This document shows, in pieces, positions 46,530-58,404 of a stretch of DNA of 64,000 bases. The DNA is taken from contig CM070515.1 of NCBI GenBank assembly GCA_036346375.1, positions 20,358,423 to 20,422,422 of the forward strand. Direction: 5' to 3'. The position numbers were made by a program, and so were the translations under genes. How positions within the stretch are numbered: the stretch's first letter is position 1; each line of letters begins with the position of its first letter. The notes under the pieces were generated by a model, which searched no databases, had not been told where the DNA came from, and saw nothing but the letters and a program-made list of their open reading frames with translations. Origin of the DNA: Guadua angustifolia. Its lineage: Eukaryota; Streptophyta; Magnoliopsida; Poales; Poaceae.

Positions 46530-46595
46530 CTAACTGCTTTCCACCACGCTGTCAGGAAATGGTACCAATTCACCGTCATCTTTGTGGTCGCCTTC
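46530..46595 (-). pseudogene. Exon-like scrap in the hAT element
   Basis: TTTGCAG is followed by a frame reading EGDHKDDGELVPFPDSVVES and then a stop. Similar scraps follow GCAG sites at 46950 (DARTFYWDMIQSFVEDEF) and 45521 (VFNGSADYYYSEVLADKM). Gene identity is unknown. They may come from one host gene. Confidence 0.3.
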
Positions 46596-47497
46596 CTGCA
46601 AAGGAAAGTAGTAGTTAAGTTATACACAATATTTACCAAAACTATATGAAATGCCGAAGGAGGACATCTATACCACTATCATTGAAGGTCTATTGTTATT
46701 TTTGAATCCTCGTATGAAGCTAGAGGCACATACTAATGTCTCAACCATTGATGGGCGTAGAGCACTATGGTATTCATCAAGAATTCTGCATCCAGTACTA
46801 CGCTAAGTTCTTTATTTATTAACCTAAATCAGCTTAGGTGCTAATTTCCCCCTTAGTAGATGCTTCGAAGGTTCCCAACTCTTAATCTTCTAGAGTGAAC
46901 TCATCTTCAACAAACGACTGTATCATATCCCAGTAAAAGGTCCTGGCGTCCTGCATTCAAATGCATCAAGCTACTGAACCATTAGTAATTTTAGCCGATG
47001 GCATCATGCTATAGAACCTGCATTCCAAAACATTAGAGCTGCTTGGACAATATAGAATTTGACAAATTATCACACATAAGCTAAATGCCATCTTCACATC
47101 TGTAGAACCAAATCATTAGTCAAGTTCGAAAGTAATTTAAAGACTAGTATGATTTTTACCAAACTATGTTGTTTTGGATAAAACCACCATAATTGGAATC
47201 AACTTATCATTAGTTTGACTCTTAGATTCATGAGTTTAAAACCTAGCTTGACTCGACTCGTTAAGGAACAAGTTCGAGTCAAATTTTTTAATACTTGTTT
47301 AATTTATGAGTTTCAAGTTTTTTTTCCTCACCCCTACCCGTGGGCCGCGCCTCGGCCGACGCACGGCTCGAAACGCGCCCAAGCAAGCACACCCACACAC
47401 ATTAGTAGTACCTTTCTTCCTCGACCGGCAGCGCAGGGTGAAAAGCTGCGTGTATCGAGCCATCACCGTTCTACAGTTCAACACGCTGCGTTCTCAG

Positions 47498-48296
47498 TAG
47501 GGGTGCAACTGGAACGGATATTTTTCGACCGACCGATCGACCGAATCAATTCGAATAGCGATTTGAATAGTTTTTCGGATATTCGAAGAATTTTCCGGAT
47601 ATGGATACGGATAAGGATAGTTATCTCGGATAAGGATACAGATACAGATAGTAATTATCCGACGGATACAGGAATATCCGAGTTTATAATCGGATAATAT
47701 CCGGATATAAAATATGGATATTATCCGAAAACTTTAAAGACTTCTCCAAGACTGTGAGTCTGTAACTCTCCAATCAAAGAGCACCAGTCACCAGAGTCTG
47801 GAGGCACTAGTACTAGTGTACCAATACCACTCTTGGTAGTCTACCAGTATCAGTGCCAACTGCCAAGTGCCAACTACCAACTACCATTCTACCAAATGCC
47901 ACATTGCCACTGCCAAAGTGCCAACGTCAAGTGCACCACAGCGCCAAAGTGCGTTCATTATTAATTATTAATTATGTACAATGCAAATATAGTAAATTCT
48001 TGTACTATTTTCTTCACATTTTATCAATAATTATTCATAACTCATAAGTAATCGACCATTCAGTATGTTACATGTGCAATAAATGATCTATATTTTCATG
48101 TATTATCCGCTAAAATATTCGCACCGTATTGAATCCGGTCAGTATTCGCCAGATTCGTAAGTGATAGTATCCGGTATTATTCGCATTCGTATTCACATCC
48201 GACACCATTCGTATCCGACTTTGTATTCGATAAAAAATATAGATACGGATACGAGATGAACAATATCCGACTGTATCCGATCCGATTACATCCCTA
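47498..48296. mobile_element. Short hAT-like element
   Basis: 799 bp. The left end is TAGGGGTGCAAC and the right end, inverted, is TAGGGATGTAAT. The 8-bp target duplication GTTCTCAG is exact at 47490-47497 and 48297-48304. The ends are full of GGATA/TATCC motifs (CGGATAAGGATA, CCGGATATAAA), repeated in inverse orientation at the right (48110-48290). The middle is an irregular CCAAGTGCCAACTACCAA repeat. It has no coding capacity, so it depends on a hAT transposase from elsewhere. Confidence 0.85.
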
Positions 48297-48304
48297 GTTC
48301 TCAG

Positions 48305-49224
48305 ATCGAATACTCAGTCCTATGACATTGGCTGAGTCGTCATTCGTCAAGCTGCGTACAGATCTCTTCAGCGAATCTTCCCTAGCCTCCAAAATAGCCC
48401 TCCTCGCCGTCGCAGGGCAGGGCACTGGCCGAAGCTTCCAGCTTTTCCGTCGTGAGAGTCACGCGGCACGGAGAAGCCGTAGGCGAAGGTTACAAGGCTA
48501 CATGGCAAGCCGTAGGCGAGAGATGCAAGGCTTCAAGCTGAAACTTTCAACTCGTCGGTCGGCACGTAGCGGCTGGCAGAGTCTTGCACGTAGCGGGCTA
48601 GCGGCCGGCTTCAAGGATTTCAGCACACAAGTTGAGTTTTCCTCGGATGTTGTCTTGTGTGAGATCAGATTCCTGGCCACAACCTTGCAGGGGGAGCTGT
48701 CACCGCCAAGAACCAACAATCCAAGGTTCATCAACCAACCGCTTTTGCACACAGTTTTGTCCAACAAAAACTGCACCCAAGAAACTTACAAGAATCTGCA
48801 CCCCCCAGAATATTCTATCTGAAAAGCATCCTGGTCCACATAGTACACACATGGTTCATATTTCATAAGCAGATATGTACCAGCCAAACTGATGTCACTG
48901 GTGATATCCTTTACCATGTATGATGTAAGCTCAGAAACAGTGTCATTGCAACGCCAAGATGTAACGACGACACAATGACAATACATATTCTTGAATATAC
49001 TCTCCTGAATCTTGGAGGATCTAAAATAAATTTCATTAACTTGTAAAGCGTTATACACGGCAGCGTCTTGGATCAGAACACCAAACTCCACACCTTTGAT
49101 AATTCAGTTGGGGACGAGGGCATTGTGGTTCCTCTGCTGCATGAATTAGTTCATATTTACAAGTAACCAAATTGGGGTCGAGGGCATTGTACAACAACAG
49201 GTAAATATGGTATCCACGACACTG
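48305..49224. other. Intergenic and 3' flank of the RSH gene
   Basis: The plus-strand frame 48322-48822 is open for 166 codons but resembles nothing I know, and its upstream part is cut by the hAT insertion. The RSH 3' untranslated region lies at the right end on the minus strand. Nothing else is supported. Confidence 0.4.
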
Positions 49225-52153
49225 TCAGCTTCTCAGGCCGCCCCGGGTGGTGGCGAGGGCGAACCCACCTCGCTCGTACATGCGCTGGATCTCTTCCCGG
49301 TACTCGGTTAGAGACTTGTGCGGGAGGGCAGGGGTCAGCTCCACCACGTCACCCATGCACAGCTTCCGGTTCGGATCGCTTATAGGCTTGTGGTTAACCC
49401 TTGGTCGCAGTTCCTCTTTCAATGGGAAGCTGCAAGGGCTCCATCTTGGACTATTGGCCCCGACTCGCTCCATTAGATCGACTACAGTTGAGTTTGCTGG
49501 GAGCTCTTGGACAGACATCTAAATCACAAATACAATTTTGTCAGACAACTGAAACAACCACAGTTATATCATTGTAGAATTATACCATTTTCAATAATAC
49601 AAGACGGAAAGAAATCAAAAGGAGAGACTTACCTTATCATGTTCAAGCATGATCACAAATATGGGACCATCATGGTTGCATTGGCGGGTGTAAGAATAAG
49701 GGCAGTCGTCTGAATGCAAGGGAAAAGGACATGGTGGCCTAATGGCGTCAGAGCTGCCTAAAGCTGAGGGCCGCTCTTTGCTCATTGCTTCGCATTGCCA
49801 TGTGAGCACCCATCTTGCCCATTCCACCATTTGGAGTACAAATGAGTGCCTGCAGCCACCTTCTTTGTATCTCCAGTGCGCAGCAAATCCATACTCCGCT
49901 TGTAGATGCATTTCTTTTGTCCGGATCTGGACTTCAAATGGGTGGACGCCCTCACACATGATGACAGTGTGCAACGATCGATACCTGTAACTAGTAAATT
50001 AGCAGTGATTCTACTATTCTAGAAGAGTTTTTAAGAAAATGATCAAATTTTTTTTCTGCATACCCATTCAATTTTGGATGCAATATATAGTCCTTAAATC
50101 TTCCAGCAACTCGAGGCCACAGTTTATGGACGATGTTAAGAGCTCTATAACAATCTTGCTCTGTGTCAACCACAAGCCGTAGACCATGGATGTCATGTAC
50201 ATCATCAGTTGTTAAGTTCTTCCTGGAGACATCACAAGCATAATTAGAGTGGGTGCTGTGAATTCTCATGGATTTATTCATTTTTCTGAATCAACAATGT
50301 AAAGAAAGGAACTTCGGCATACTTTATCATCTTGGAGTATATACTGTACAGACTCTTGTGCCTCCCAGAAAGATTGTGATATGAAATACCTTCATGTCTG
50401 AGACCTTTACCTAGTTTGTCCAGAGTAGATGTAAGAAGTGCTTCGTCAAAAGATATCACAAGTTTAGACGAAAGCTCCTTGTGCTTCTCTGGATTCAAAT
50501 GCTTGAAGCAAATATTTTCCAGCTGGTCTTTCCAGGTAGCAATTCCTAACCGATTAGCCAATGGCACAAAGATTTCCATAGTCTCTTTAGCAAATCTCTG
50601 TTGTTTGACCAAAGGCAAAGCTTCTATCGTTTTCATGTTGTGCAGACGATCTGCTAGCTTTATCAGAACAGCTCGTGCATCAGCCATTGCAAGAAACATT
50701 GTATGCAGACGATCTGCTTCAACAGTCCTGCTTGCAGTATTGTTGTCCCGAGCAAGTTTGCTCAAGTGGCTTAACTTCGAGACCTGAACAAATCAGTCAA
50801 TATATGAAGCCTAAAACTTTGACTTGGTCACTGCAAAACTATGTCACAAATCGATTTCTACAATTAATAGAACAGATTAGTAGCATGCTGTAGAGGCATA
50901 GAAGGTCATAACAATAGACTTCAGTACTTCACCCAATTAATCACTTAGTTTACTCAGGAAGTAAAGCTACCCATACGATTGAAAGCTTAAGCAAAAGGAG
51001 CACATGACACATTGACTTTGAATAAACAACAAGGATAACATAGATAATTCAAATAATTAGCCGTAGATCCAGCCAAAACCTTCACTAAACTACCATAAGA
51101 AAACTTCTAAATTATTCCAAACCATCTAAAATAATGGTAAAGATCGAGTAAACAAAACACATACCCCTTCAACAAGATCAGCAACACCGGCGCCGAACAT
51201 CCGGAAGATATGATCGTAGTCCATGAAGGAATCATCAATTGTGTCGTGCAGAAGACCAGCAGAGACGATCGTCGCGTTTGCCCCTATCTTAGCCAGAAGA
51301 ACGGCGGTCTCCACGCAATGCTGCAAGTACGGGTCACCACTCGCCCGCGTCTGATGGCAGAATAAAAGGCACAAACCCAACAAAATTTAACAACACAAAC
51401 GAGACCTTGCAAATAAATCAAGAACTAAAGAATGGAGTCTTGTACGAGTTCTTGAAATTGGGATTCCACCTGGCCCCTGTGCGCCCTCTCGGCCTCGAAG
51501 AAGGCCTTGACGACGAGCTCATCGTGGAAAATGCGATGGCAATCCTGGGCGCCGGCAAGGAGGTCGCGAGCGTAAGGTTCACAGGACAGCTCTGCCTCCG
51601 ACAGGTTCTCGTCGAGCTCGAACGCAAGCTCGCCGGCGTCGACGCCAGCAGCAGCGGTGACGCCCAGTGGTGGGGTGGTGACCGGCGCGTAGTCGATGCA
51701 GGAGCCAAGAGCGTTGCGCACGAAGCTGGAGAAGAGCCGTTCGCGCTCGCGACCGGCGAGCCAAGAAACCGACGGGCTCCTGGAGGCCGGCGAGGATGCG
51801 GGGCTGTGGAACAGCGACACGGGGCTGTGGTGGAGGTGGTCCCGCCACTTGAACGGCGAGGACGGCTGTGGGTAGGAGTAGCCCCCGCCCCCGCCAGCAA
51901 CGGTCGGCTCGTCGGATCTATCGTGCCAAAGCGCGCCGAGCTCGTCGTGAGCCGCGGCGCGAGGGGCGGCGGCCGGGGAGGAGAAGAGGCAGGAGAGGCC
52001 GCCGGCGATGGCGGGGTGGCGGTGCGAACTGGCGGACGACGGGGAGGCCACCGCCGCGCAGGGCGCCGAGCCGCGGGAGCTCGCCTCAAGCTCCGACGAC
52101 GTGTAGACGGCGCCCGGCGGGCTGTTGTAGACGGCTATCGCCGGCACGGACAT
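49225..52153 (-). CDS. RSH3: Chloroplast RelA/SpoT homologue (RSH2/RSH3 type), (p)ppGpp synthetase/hydrolase
   Basis: Six exons (52153-51470, 51350-51165, 50783-50323, 50222-50064, 49984-49633, 49518-49225) join in frame by GT-AG sites into 711 residues, the usual length. Residues 1-60 or so are Ser/Ala-rich, as in a plastid transit peptide. An HD domain follows (H239, H263-D264 in LLHDTIDDS, D335 in LADRLHNM). Next is the synthetase domain with DIHGLRLVV (454-462), HPKLNGYRSLHT and E514 in EVQIRTKEMH. Last come a TGS domain (about 615-680) and the tail YREEIQRMYERGGFALATTR. These enzymes make and degrade the alarmone (p)ppGpp, which tunes plastid transcription and translation under stress. 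There is no EF-hand, so it is not the calcium-dependent CRSH. RSH2 and RSH3 cannot be told apart with certainty here. No lesion seen. Confidence 0.94.
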
Positions 52154-52450
52154 GGTCACCGGGAACTTCCCAACCACCTAACCACCCAACCAAACCGCTC
52201 AAATCGGAAATCCCAAGCAAAAGAACAGCCGAATTCGGGCGACCAAGCCAGAAGAACAGAAACTCGACTCCAAAATTTGGTCTTGCCGACACCAATTCGA
52301 GAAACTGGAAGCCCCCAAGACAAGAACCGACGAGGAGAACGCCCTGATTCGAGCTAATGACAGGGTAGCTCCGGGAGGCAATCGACGCAACAGAGCACGA
52401 ATTCCACACCAAAACTCGATCTTGGCGAGATTAAGCCGGCGAATTCGCGG

Positions 52451-52458
52451 GATTATAA
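52451..52458 (-). promoter_or_regulatory. Possible TATA-like element of the RSH gene
   Basis: CTTATAATCC on the minus strand, about 300 bases before the start codon. The motif is weak; the leader it would imply is long and GC-rich. Plastid-protein genes often lack a TATA box, so this is only a candidate. Confidence 0.2.
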
Positions 52459-52459
52459 G

Positions 52460-53250
52460 GGTGAGAAGGAGCACAGGGGAGGTGAAAGGGGTGGCTTCTT
52501 CTGCGCGTGCCTTTTGTGGGCCGCTTCTCTTCTGCTGCGTGGTTCGTGAGGTGTGGACGACGGGGGCGCGAGGAGGAGAAGAATCTCGGGAACTCCTCGC
52601 TAACAATAGGCAGGGTGAAATGTCCAAACTGCCCATTTTTGGACAAAGAATCTCGCAGAGAATTAGCTTATTTTACCTCATCCGTTTCTGGCTCCTTTCT
52701 CGCACTAGAGAAGAACTCTGCTCCTTCCCAGCGTTACCTCGAGAAATCACAGCTTACGTATAGGGTCGGAAGAAGAAAAAAACTCGTTTGTGGACTAATT
52801 GGCTCGGTTTAAAATTGTACCAATTATATTTATTTTTTGTTAAGCATTGAAATAAGTTAATTTTAAATAAAATTGGATTTTGCTCTAACTCAGCTCGACT
52901 CGGCTAGTTGGCACAACCTGTTTGGCTATCCTGCTTCATATCATGTGCAAACCACTTCCACATTGTAAGTCACTTCAATTTCATATCAGATTAACGCAAC
53001 CATGTGCAGAACAAACAGCAAAAAAAATAGTGCTAAAACAGTAAAAATTACTATTTATGCTGAATTTGTCTTTTTCATATCTTTCAAATGTGATTGAGTT
53101 TCATCTTCAAATTTTGCAGGATTATAGAAGTTCACCTCCCCTACATATGGTAATTTTTTGAGAAATTTTCAAAACTTTTACGGGTGGTTTCCACGGAGTT
53201 TTTATGGAATGGGTGGTTTCCACTGAATATTTCGCCATATGTATATATGA
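52460..53250. other. Upstream flank of the RSH gene
   Basis: No supported gene. ACTCAGCTCGACTCGGCTAG at 52885-52905 resembles the subterminal motif of the hAT element at 45086-47336, so a fragment of that family may be present. Confidence 0.35.
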
Positions 53251-53257
53251 AGGCTCT

Positions 53258-53608
53258 TTTCTACTCCCGGGAGTAATTACTCTCTATACCGTATCTCACA
53301 ACGTATGAGGTATCTCGTACGACGGAGGGTATGTATGCTTAGTATACGAGTATATAAGATTATCTAGGTGGTACGTATATTTTTTCAGATGTGGTATGTA
53401 TATTTTTTGAACATAATCCTTTTTATGTGTGTATATAAAGGTATTTGCAAAATACGCTAAAAATCATGAACTCTCTTACAATTTTTTCGTGTGGCTCACA
53501 TTAGATTATCTTATAATTAGTGTATGAGGGTACCTAAAGTGATAAAATAGTATTTTAAATTTGTTTTGATGGTATTTTAAAGGTGGAAATAACTACTCCA
53601 GAAATAAA
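53258..53608. repeat. MITE related to the 21.1-kb family
   Basis: The left TACTCCCGGGAGTAATTACT and the right AGTAGTTATTTCCACCTTTA (read inverted) form imperfect terminal repeats. Internal blocks such as TTATAATTAGTGTATGAGGG and AAAGTGATAAAATAGTAT echo 21126-21445. Non-coding. Confidence 0.55.
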
Positions 53609-54796
53609 AGATATTTTCGTAAGAATCCTGGACGTGCTCCTTGCTATCCCCATAAATAGGCTCCACTTGAGTGTCAAATAACATAAGAGGCAAGATATAA
53701 ATTTCCTTCGGAAAAGGGAAAACAAACATGAAATGAACAAGAACTACTACTTTTTCTATCTAAGTTTGTAAGATATATTTTTATTGGTCTTGTCCATAAA
53801 CATAGAGCGTATTTTATATTTCAATACAAAATTATTATAATGTTCTTTCTATATCCCTAATAAATATATATCTTTACTTTATATTATATATACACATTAA
53901 ATATGTTCAATGGTAATAATCACATGTAATATATTTATTTGTATTATTTTCTTGGTGATCGTGTCAATAAAAGTACATTTTAGAAATTTAGACCGATTGA
54001 GCAAGGATGGGATCAAGTGGAGCGCTGGCTCACAGGCTCAGGCCGTCCGGCGGTCTCCCGCCTCGCGAGCTCGCACCGGATGCGTACGCGCCGCGCCGCG
54101 CCGGCCCCCACGGTGCGTGACATGGCGCCATGGCGACCATGCTTTCTTTTGCGGTGTTACATACACGTACGTGACAACCCGGGTTGTCGGAAGTATACAC
54201 GTCGGGGTGTACGAGGCCATACCTACCCGTGTGTACGTACGTACGTACGTACACTGTCGCCGTATGTGTTCGAGGGCAACGTGTTTGATTGGATGGTTTT
54301 TGTAAGCTTGGAGAGGTGTTTCTGTATTCCAAAACCATTCGGACACGTGAAATTCATCGGATTAATCCTTTTTTTGAGATTAAGTTGTTTTCTGTAAAAT
54401 TCGTATATTACAATCATGATTTGTATCTTAGAGCACACCGTGAATCTGATTGTACGTTACTCTGTTAAAGCAATATTGTTTCAAGATTTGTATAAATTAT
54501 TTTGAAAGAGGCAAGAAGCACCGTCGTAAGCTTGCATTCGATGTTAAAATTACGGTAGCATTCTTATTCGAGTGGGGTGTGTGTATACACACATCTATGT
54601 ATATACATACATAGGTATATAACTGGTGATATTCGAAGCACCTCTTCTATTTTAAAAGCAAAAAAATCCCACAATAATCTTAAATTCTAGAAATTCTCAC
54701 ATTAATTAGAAGAAGAAAAAGATAAGAATCTTCACTACTTATTTTGATGGGGTTAGATTATAACGGTGCAGATTAATCATATATAACAAATATAAT
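53609..54796. other. Intergenic, nothing recognised
   Basis: AT-rich, with one GC-rich patch (54010-54140). A perfect self-complementary run, TGTACGTACGTACGTACGTA, starts at 54234. A block at 54725-54805 is repeated directly at about 60045-60130 on the far side of the Mutator-like element. Confidence 0.45.
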
Positions 54797-54805
54797 TATA
54801 TTTCA

Positions 54806-55045
54806 AAATTTTTAAAATAATATTTTTAATGAGAAATTACACAAAAAAATTGCATAACCACTTAGCTATTGCCGTTTGAATTCGCGCGAGAGAGTCCATC
54901 GTCGTTTGAACTAGTAATTGATTCTCTATCGCCAGTTCAAACGGCGATTAAGCTTCTGTCGCCAGTTGAAATGGCGACAAAGAGCTATCGCCAATAGTTC
55001 GGCTCTCTATCGTTATTCTAAGTGACGATAGAGAGCATTTAATCG
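54806..55045 (+). repeat. Left terminal inverted repeat of the MULE
   Basis: Contains four or more copies of a TCGCCAGTT(C/G)AAA(C/T)GGCGA-like palindromic motif with AGAGAGTC/CTCTCTATCG spacers. Its inverse is at 59755-60002. Confidence 0.75.
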
Positions 55046-55559
55046 GCAGCCCTTGACCTTCTGCCTCAGATCTGCTGATCGAACAAAAAAAAACGAGTGC
55101 GCGGTAGAAAAGAAGAAAGGAGAGGGAGGAGGAGGAAGAGGAAGAAAATTCATCACATGTGCAGGTAAAATTTTTATGAGTAATTTAAATTTAAATTTAG
55201 TAATGCAATTTAGTGATTGGATTAAATAGATTGGTATGTAATTAGGTTCGTAGAGTAATGAGTATTTAGATAGATGATACAGGGACCGGATTAATTAGGG
55301 TTGTAAGTAGTTAGTCCTATAGAATAGCAATAGTTATTTACGCACATGAATTAGAGACCATATTAATTAGTTTTGTAAGTAATTAGGCCTGTAGACTGGC
55401 AATAGTTTTTTTACATTGATTAGTTGGCGATTGGATTATTTAGGTATGTAAGTTATTAACTGCATAAAGTAACAATAGTTATGGACGTACAATCTGTGAG
55501 AATTATACGAGATACTATTTAGTTAAAAAAATTAATGTTTGTATGGTTGCAGTAGTTGT

Positions 55560-56640
55560 TTGAAGTAGTGTAGAGTACGCCGTCGAGGTATGTGGTGTAG
55601 AAGTATGGATAGGTTGAGAATCTATCAGAATCTACCAGGTATGCTTGAGGTGATCAAGGAAAGGAATGCTAGAACTTATATCAATATTTGTGAGTAGCCT
55701 TCGCAGCGCTTCCCTGGGAAGATGGTACTCAAGCGGGCATTCTTTGCTTTCGGTGCTTGCGTCAACACGTTCAAGCATTGTCGTCCATTGTTATGCGTGG
55801 AAGGGACTTTCTTGACTAGGAAATATAAAGTCAGATATTGACAACCATAGGAGTAGATGGCAACAACCAGATTCTTTCTGTAGTGCTCGCATTCATGAAG
55901 GGTGAGAACACAGAAAGCTAACTCTGATTTCTAAGAAACATGAAAGTCAGCGTCGTGGATCAGCGCCCTGAAGTGAGTGTTATACACGATTGGCATCCCC
56001 GCCTATTGAATGCGATCGTGCAGTTGCAGGAAGGTACAGAAGAAACATATCCATGGCCAAATTCTATAAGCAATTCAAGAATAAGGAGCTTATGAAGCTT
56101 TTTAAGAGGTTGTATGACCAGAACCAGCAAAAAAAGTTTGATGCACTTTAAAAGAAGTTGGATGAGCTAACATCAAGGCATACAGTGGAGACAGCGAAGA
56201 GGGCAATGTTTGGCACAGAGGAGACCCCAATGGCACTCGAAGTGTTACCTACGGACCCTCCGCACTTGGTCCAGAGGAACGGAAGGGCCACGAAATGCTT
56301 CTCCGAATGGATAGAGTATGAGACTAGGGAGAAATGGGCACTGCTTTATAACACCGATGGTGCTCGCTATGGGGTCATGACGACAAACCTAATTGAGGTT
56401 TACAATTGGGTTATACGAGGCCTGAGACCCCTTCCCTTGGTTGCTATAGTGGAGAGTGTTCTTCATGGTATTGCGAAGTACTTTATAGATTGCCATGGTA
56501 GAGTATTAGCCCGCATGAGTAATCCTGATGTAAAATACTCCAAGGTGATTTGTACATGTATGGAGGAGAAGGTAAGAAGAGGGAGATGCATAGAGCATTG
56601 AAGATGAGCACGATAGAGCTTCGTTTTGAGGTACTGTAGC
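55560..56640 (+). pseudogene. MULE transposase (MURA/FAR1-related), broken
   Basis: In order: RPLLCVEGTFLTRKYK (55780-55830), GVDGNNQILSV (about 55850), VIHDWHPRLLNAI (about 55980), then an open stretch 56158-56601 with EKWALLYNTDGARYGVMTTN and LIEVYNWVIRGLRPLPLV. These are the conserved blocks of grass Mutator transposases. The first block has VEG where the family has (V/I)DG, so the first catalytic Asp appears to be Glu. Stops or shifts occur near 55837, 55920 and 56150. It cuts and joins element ends when intact. This copy is dead. Confidence 0.8.
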
Positions 56641-57490
56641 GATGTTTGAGTAGCTGATGGATGATCGCATCATCTGGCAGCCGTACCTTCCTGAGCTAGT
56701 AGGCGCGTGGGCACCTCATGGCATCTCATTGCAGTGCACCCATGACGTCGCCTTTTGGCTGACACGACGCCACCTGGTGTTCGACGTCTACGTGGAGACC
56801 TACGTCATCCATTGGTGACGTCGTCCCACCGAGCGTGCATACGTGAGTATTCTTGTACATCACTTCTAATTGCATCACTCTTTGCGATGTTGTTACTAAT
56901 GATGTTACCTTGTCAATCTTTTCATGTAGGCTCACATGCAAGAGCTTCATTGGTGCTGCGAGCTAGACATCACACATGTTGCCTCATGCTCAGCAGTGGG
57001 CGCAGGCTTTGGCGGACATTCACGAGGAGGCAGCCCCTTACGACCACGGCACGTACGACGAGTCATCCAGTGGTTCAGCCCGCGCACACACATTCACATT
57101 GTGCGTGTCATCGACTCACCTCCGCGGCACATTCCCTCGACGGTAAACACATACCCCACGCAAGCAGACTCGACATTCTATCACTCAGTTAGTACTTTTT
57201 TCACATGCCATGTAATTTGTCATTACTACAATTGTAGCAACTAACTTGCCTTTCAATGCATGCGTAAAGCGACCTTGTCGGGAGGCTACGGAGGAGCTGG
57301 ACGCACTGCTAGCGGGAGTTGGCTGGGGGAACAGACTGGAGGTCACGATGGACTTCTTCAGAGGGGTGTTACAGCGTGTACGTCAGAGGACCGCTCGCAT
57401 CATCTAGCTTACGTTCAGCAGGAGGCTTAGGGATGACGACATCGTACAAGTTCATGGGTGTGCCTCAGCTGTAAGGGGTTAACACGTCGT
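56640..57490 (+). pseudogene. Plant mobile domain-like gene of the MULE
   Basis: Downstream of the transposase, frames drift through DDRIIWQPYLPELVGAWAP, LTRRHLVFDVYVETYVIHW, QELHWCCELDITHV and FSPRTHIHIVRVIDSPPRHI. These look like the plant mobile domain (PMD) that transposons share with the MAIL/MAIN proteins and that is common in grass Mutator genes. It may be the C-terminal part of the transposase gene or a separate gene. Several frameshifts. The family call is moderate. Confidence 0.55.
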
Positions 57491-58404
57491 AGGCCACAAT
57501 TAGGACATCGCACACGTAGGCAGCCCATCCTTCGGATGTGCCAGGGGGCTCCAGTTGGCAGCGTTCTGTGTCGTACATCTACATGACTCCAGGTACACCG
57601 CGTGCTCTCCTTTCCACTATTATGTTATTCACATCATGTGATTTGCTAACATTAAAAGTTTGTCAGCTACAATCTATGCAGCACCTCAGTAGAGCTTGAG
57701 CCACTCCAGCGACTTCACTCCCTTTGATGACGTCGACTTGGACTGGTTCACCAACCCCAACTAGCAATTGTCGGGTGAGGTCCTTGGTCCGTCGTAACTC
57801 GCCGATGCACCTGAACCGACTCAGCCGTCGTAGGCCATCTTCGTTACTCTGATAGCACCAGTATAGCTTGCTAGGAGTACTCGTGGACAGGGCTCTGACC
57901 AGCTCAAATATCCATCCGAACATGTGCAGCGATGGAGGAAGCTTGGGACCACACGAGGGGTTGCACCGCGCAGGGGCACCAGCTAGTTTTTTCTTTCATA
58001 CCTAATGTTCAGATATGTTCTTTTGCTTTGAAAGTTTATGTAGTACTTAGATATTATCTTTTGCTTGCTTAACTATGACATATTAGTTTTGTTCATAATG
58101 CCATCAGCTATATCAGGATGATTTGACAACATACATCAGCTTTCTCAGTGCAATTTGACAATACTCTGCCAATACCTTTTATAGTCCGATTCGATAACAC
58201 TTTGCACACCGCGAAGTGACAAAACAATGCCATCTATGACCGACGGACAACACACTGTCTATCTCAGAGCAAAGTGACTACACGCTGTAGCCCACCGCTT
58301 TCTCAGATCGAAACGACAATACACTGCAGCTCACTTTTTCAAGTATAAAACCACCAACCACCTAAACAATCCTTCTTCCCTACCCCAACCTCTACTCCAT
58401 TGCA

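Larger units (their letters stand above)
45086..47336. mobile_element. hAT-like element with exon-like cargo
   Basis: The left end is TAGGGTGGATAACAG; the right end, inverted, is TAGGGGTGAGGAAAAA. The flanks are CCCGCTGG (45078-45085) and CCCGTGGG (47337-47344), six of eight bases alike. Subterminal DNA has repeated GACTCGACTCGTTAA / ACTCGGCTCGATT motifs at both ends. No transposase is present. At least four exon-like pieces with GCAG acceptors lie on the minus strand. Confidence 0.6.

Noticed and set aside
48322..48822. 166-codon plus-strand frame
   Set aside because: No recognisable domain, GC-skewed composition, and a hAT insertion lies directly before it; not enough to call a gene.
51407..52357. 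316-codon plus-strand frame
   Set aside because: It is the antisense shadow of RSH exon 1, kept open by high GC; no domain.
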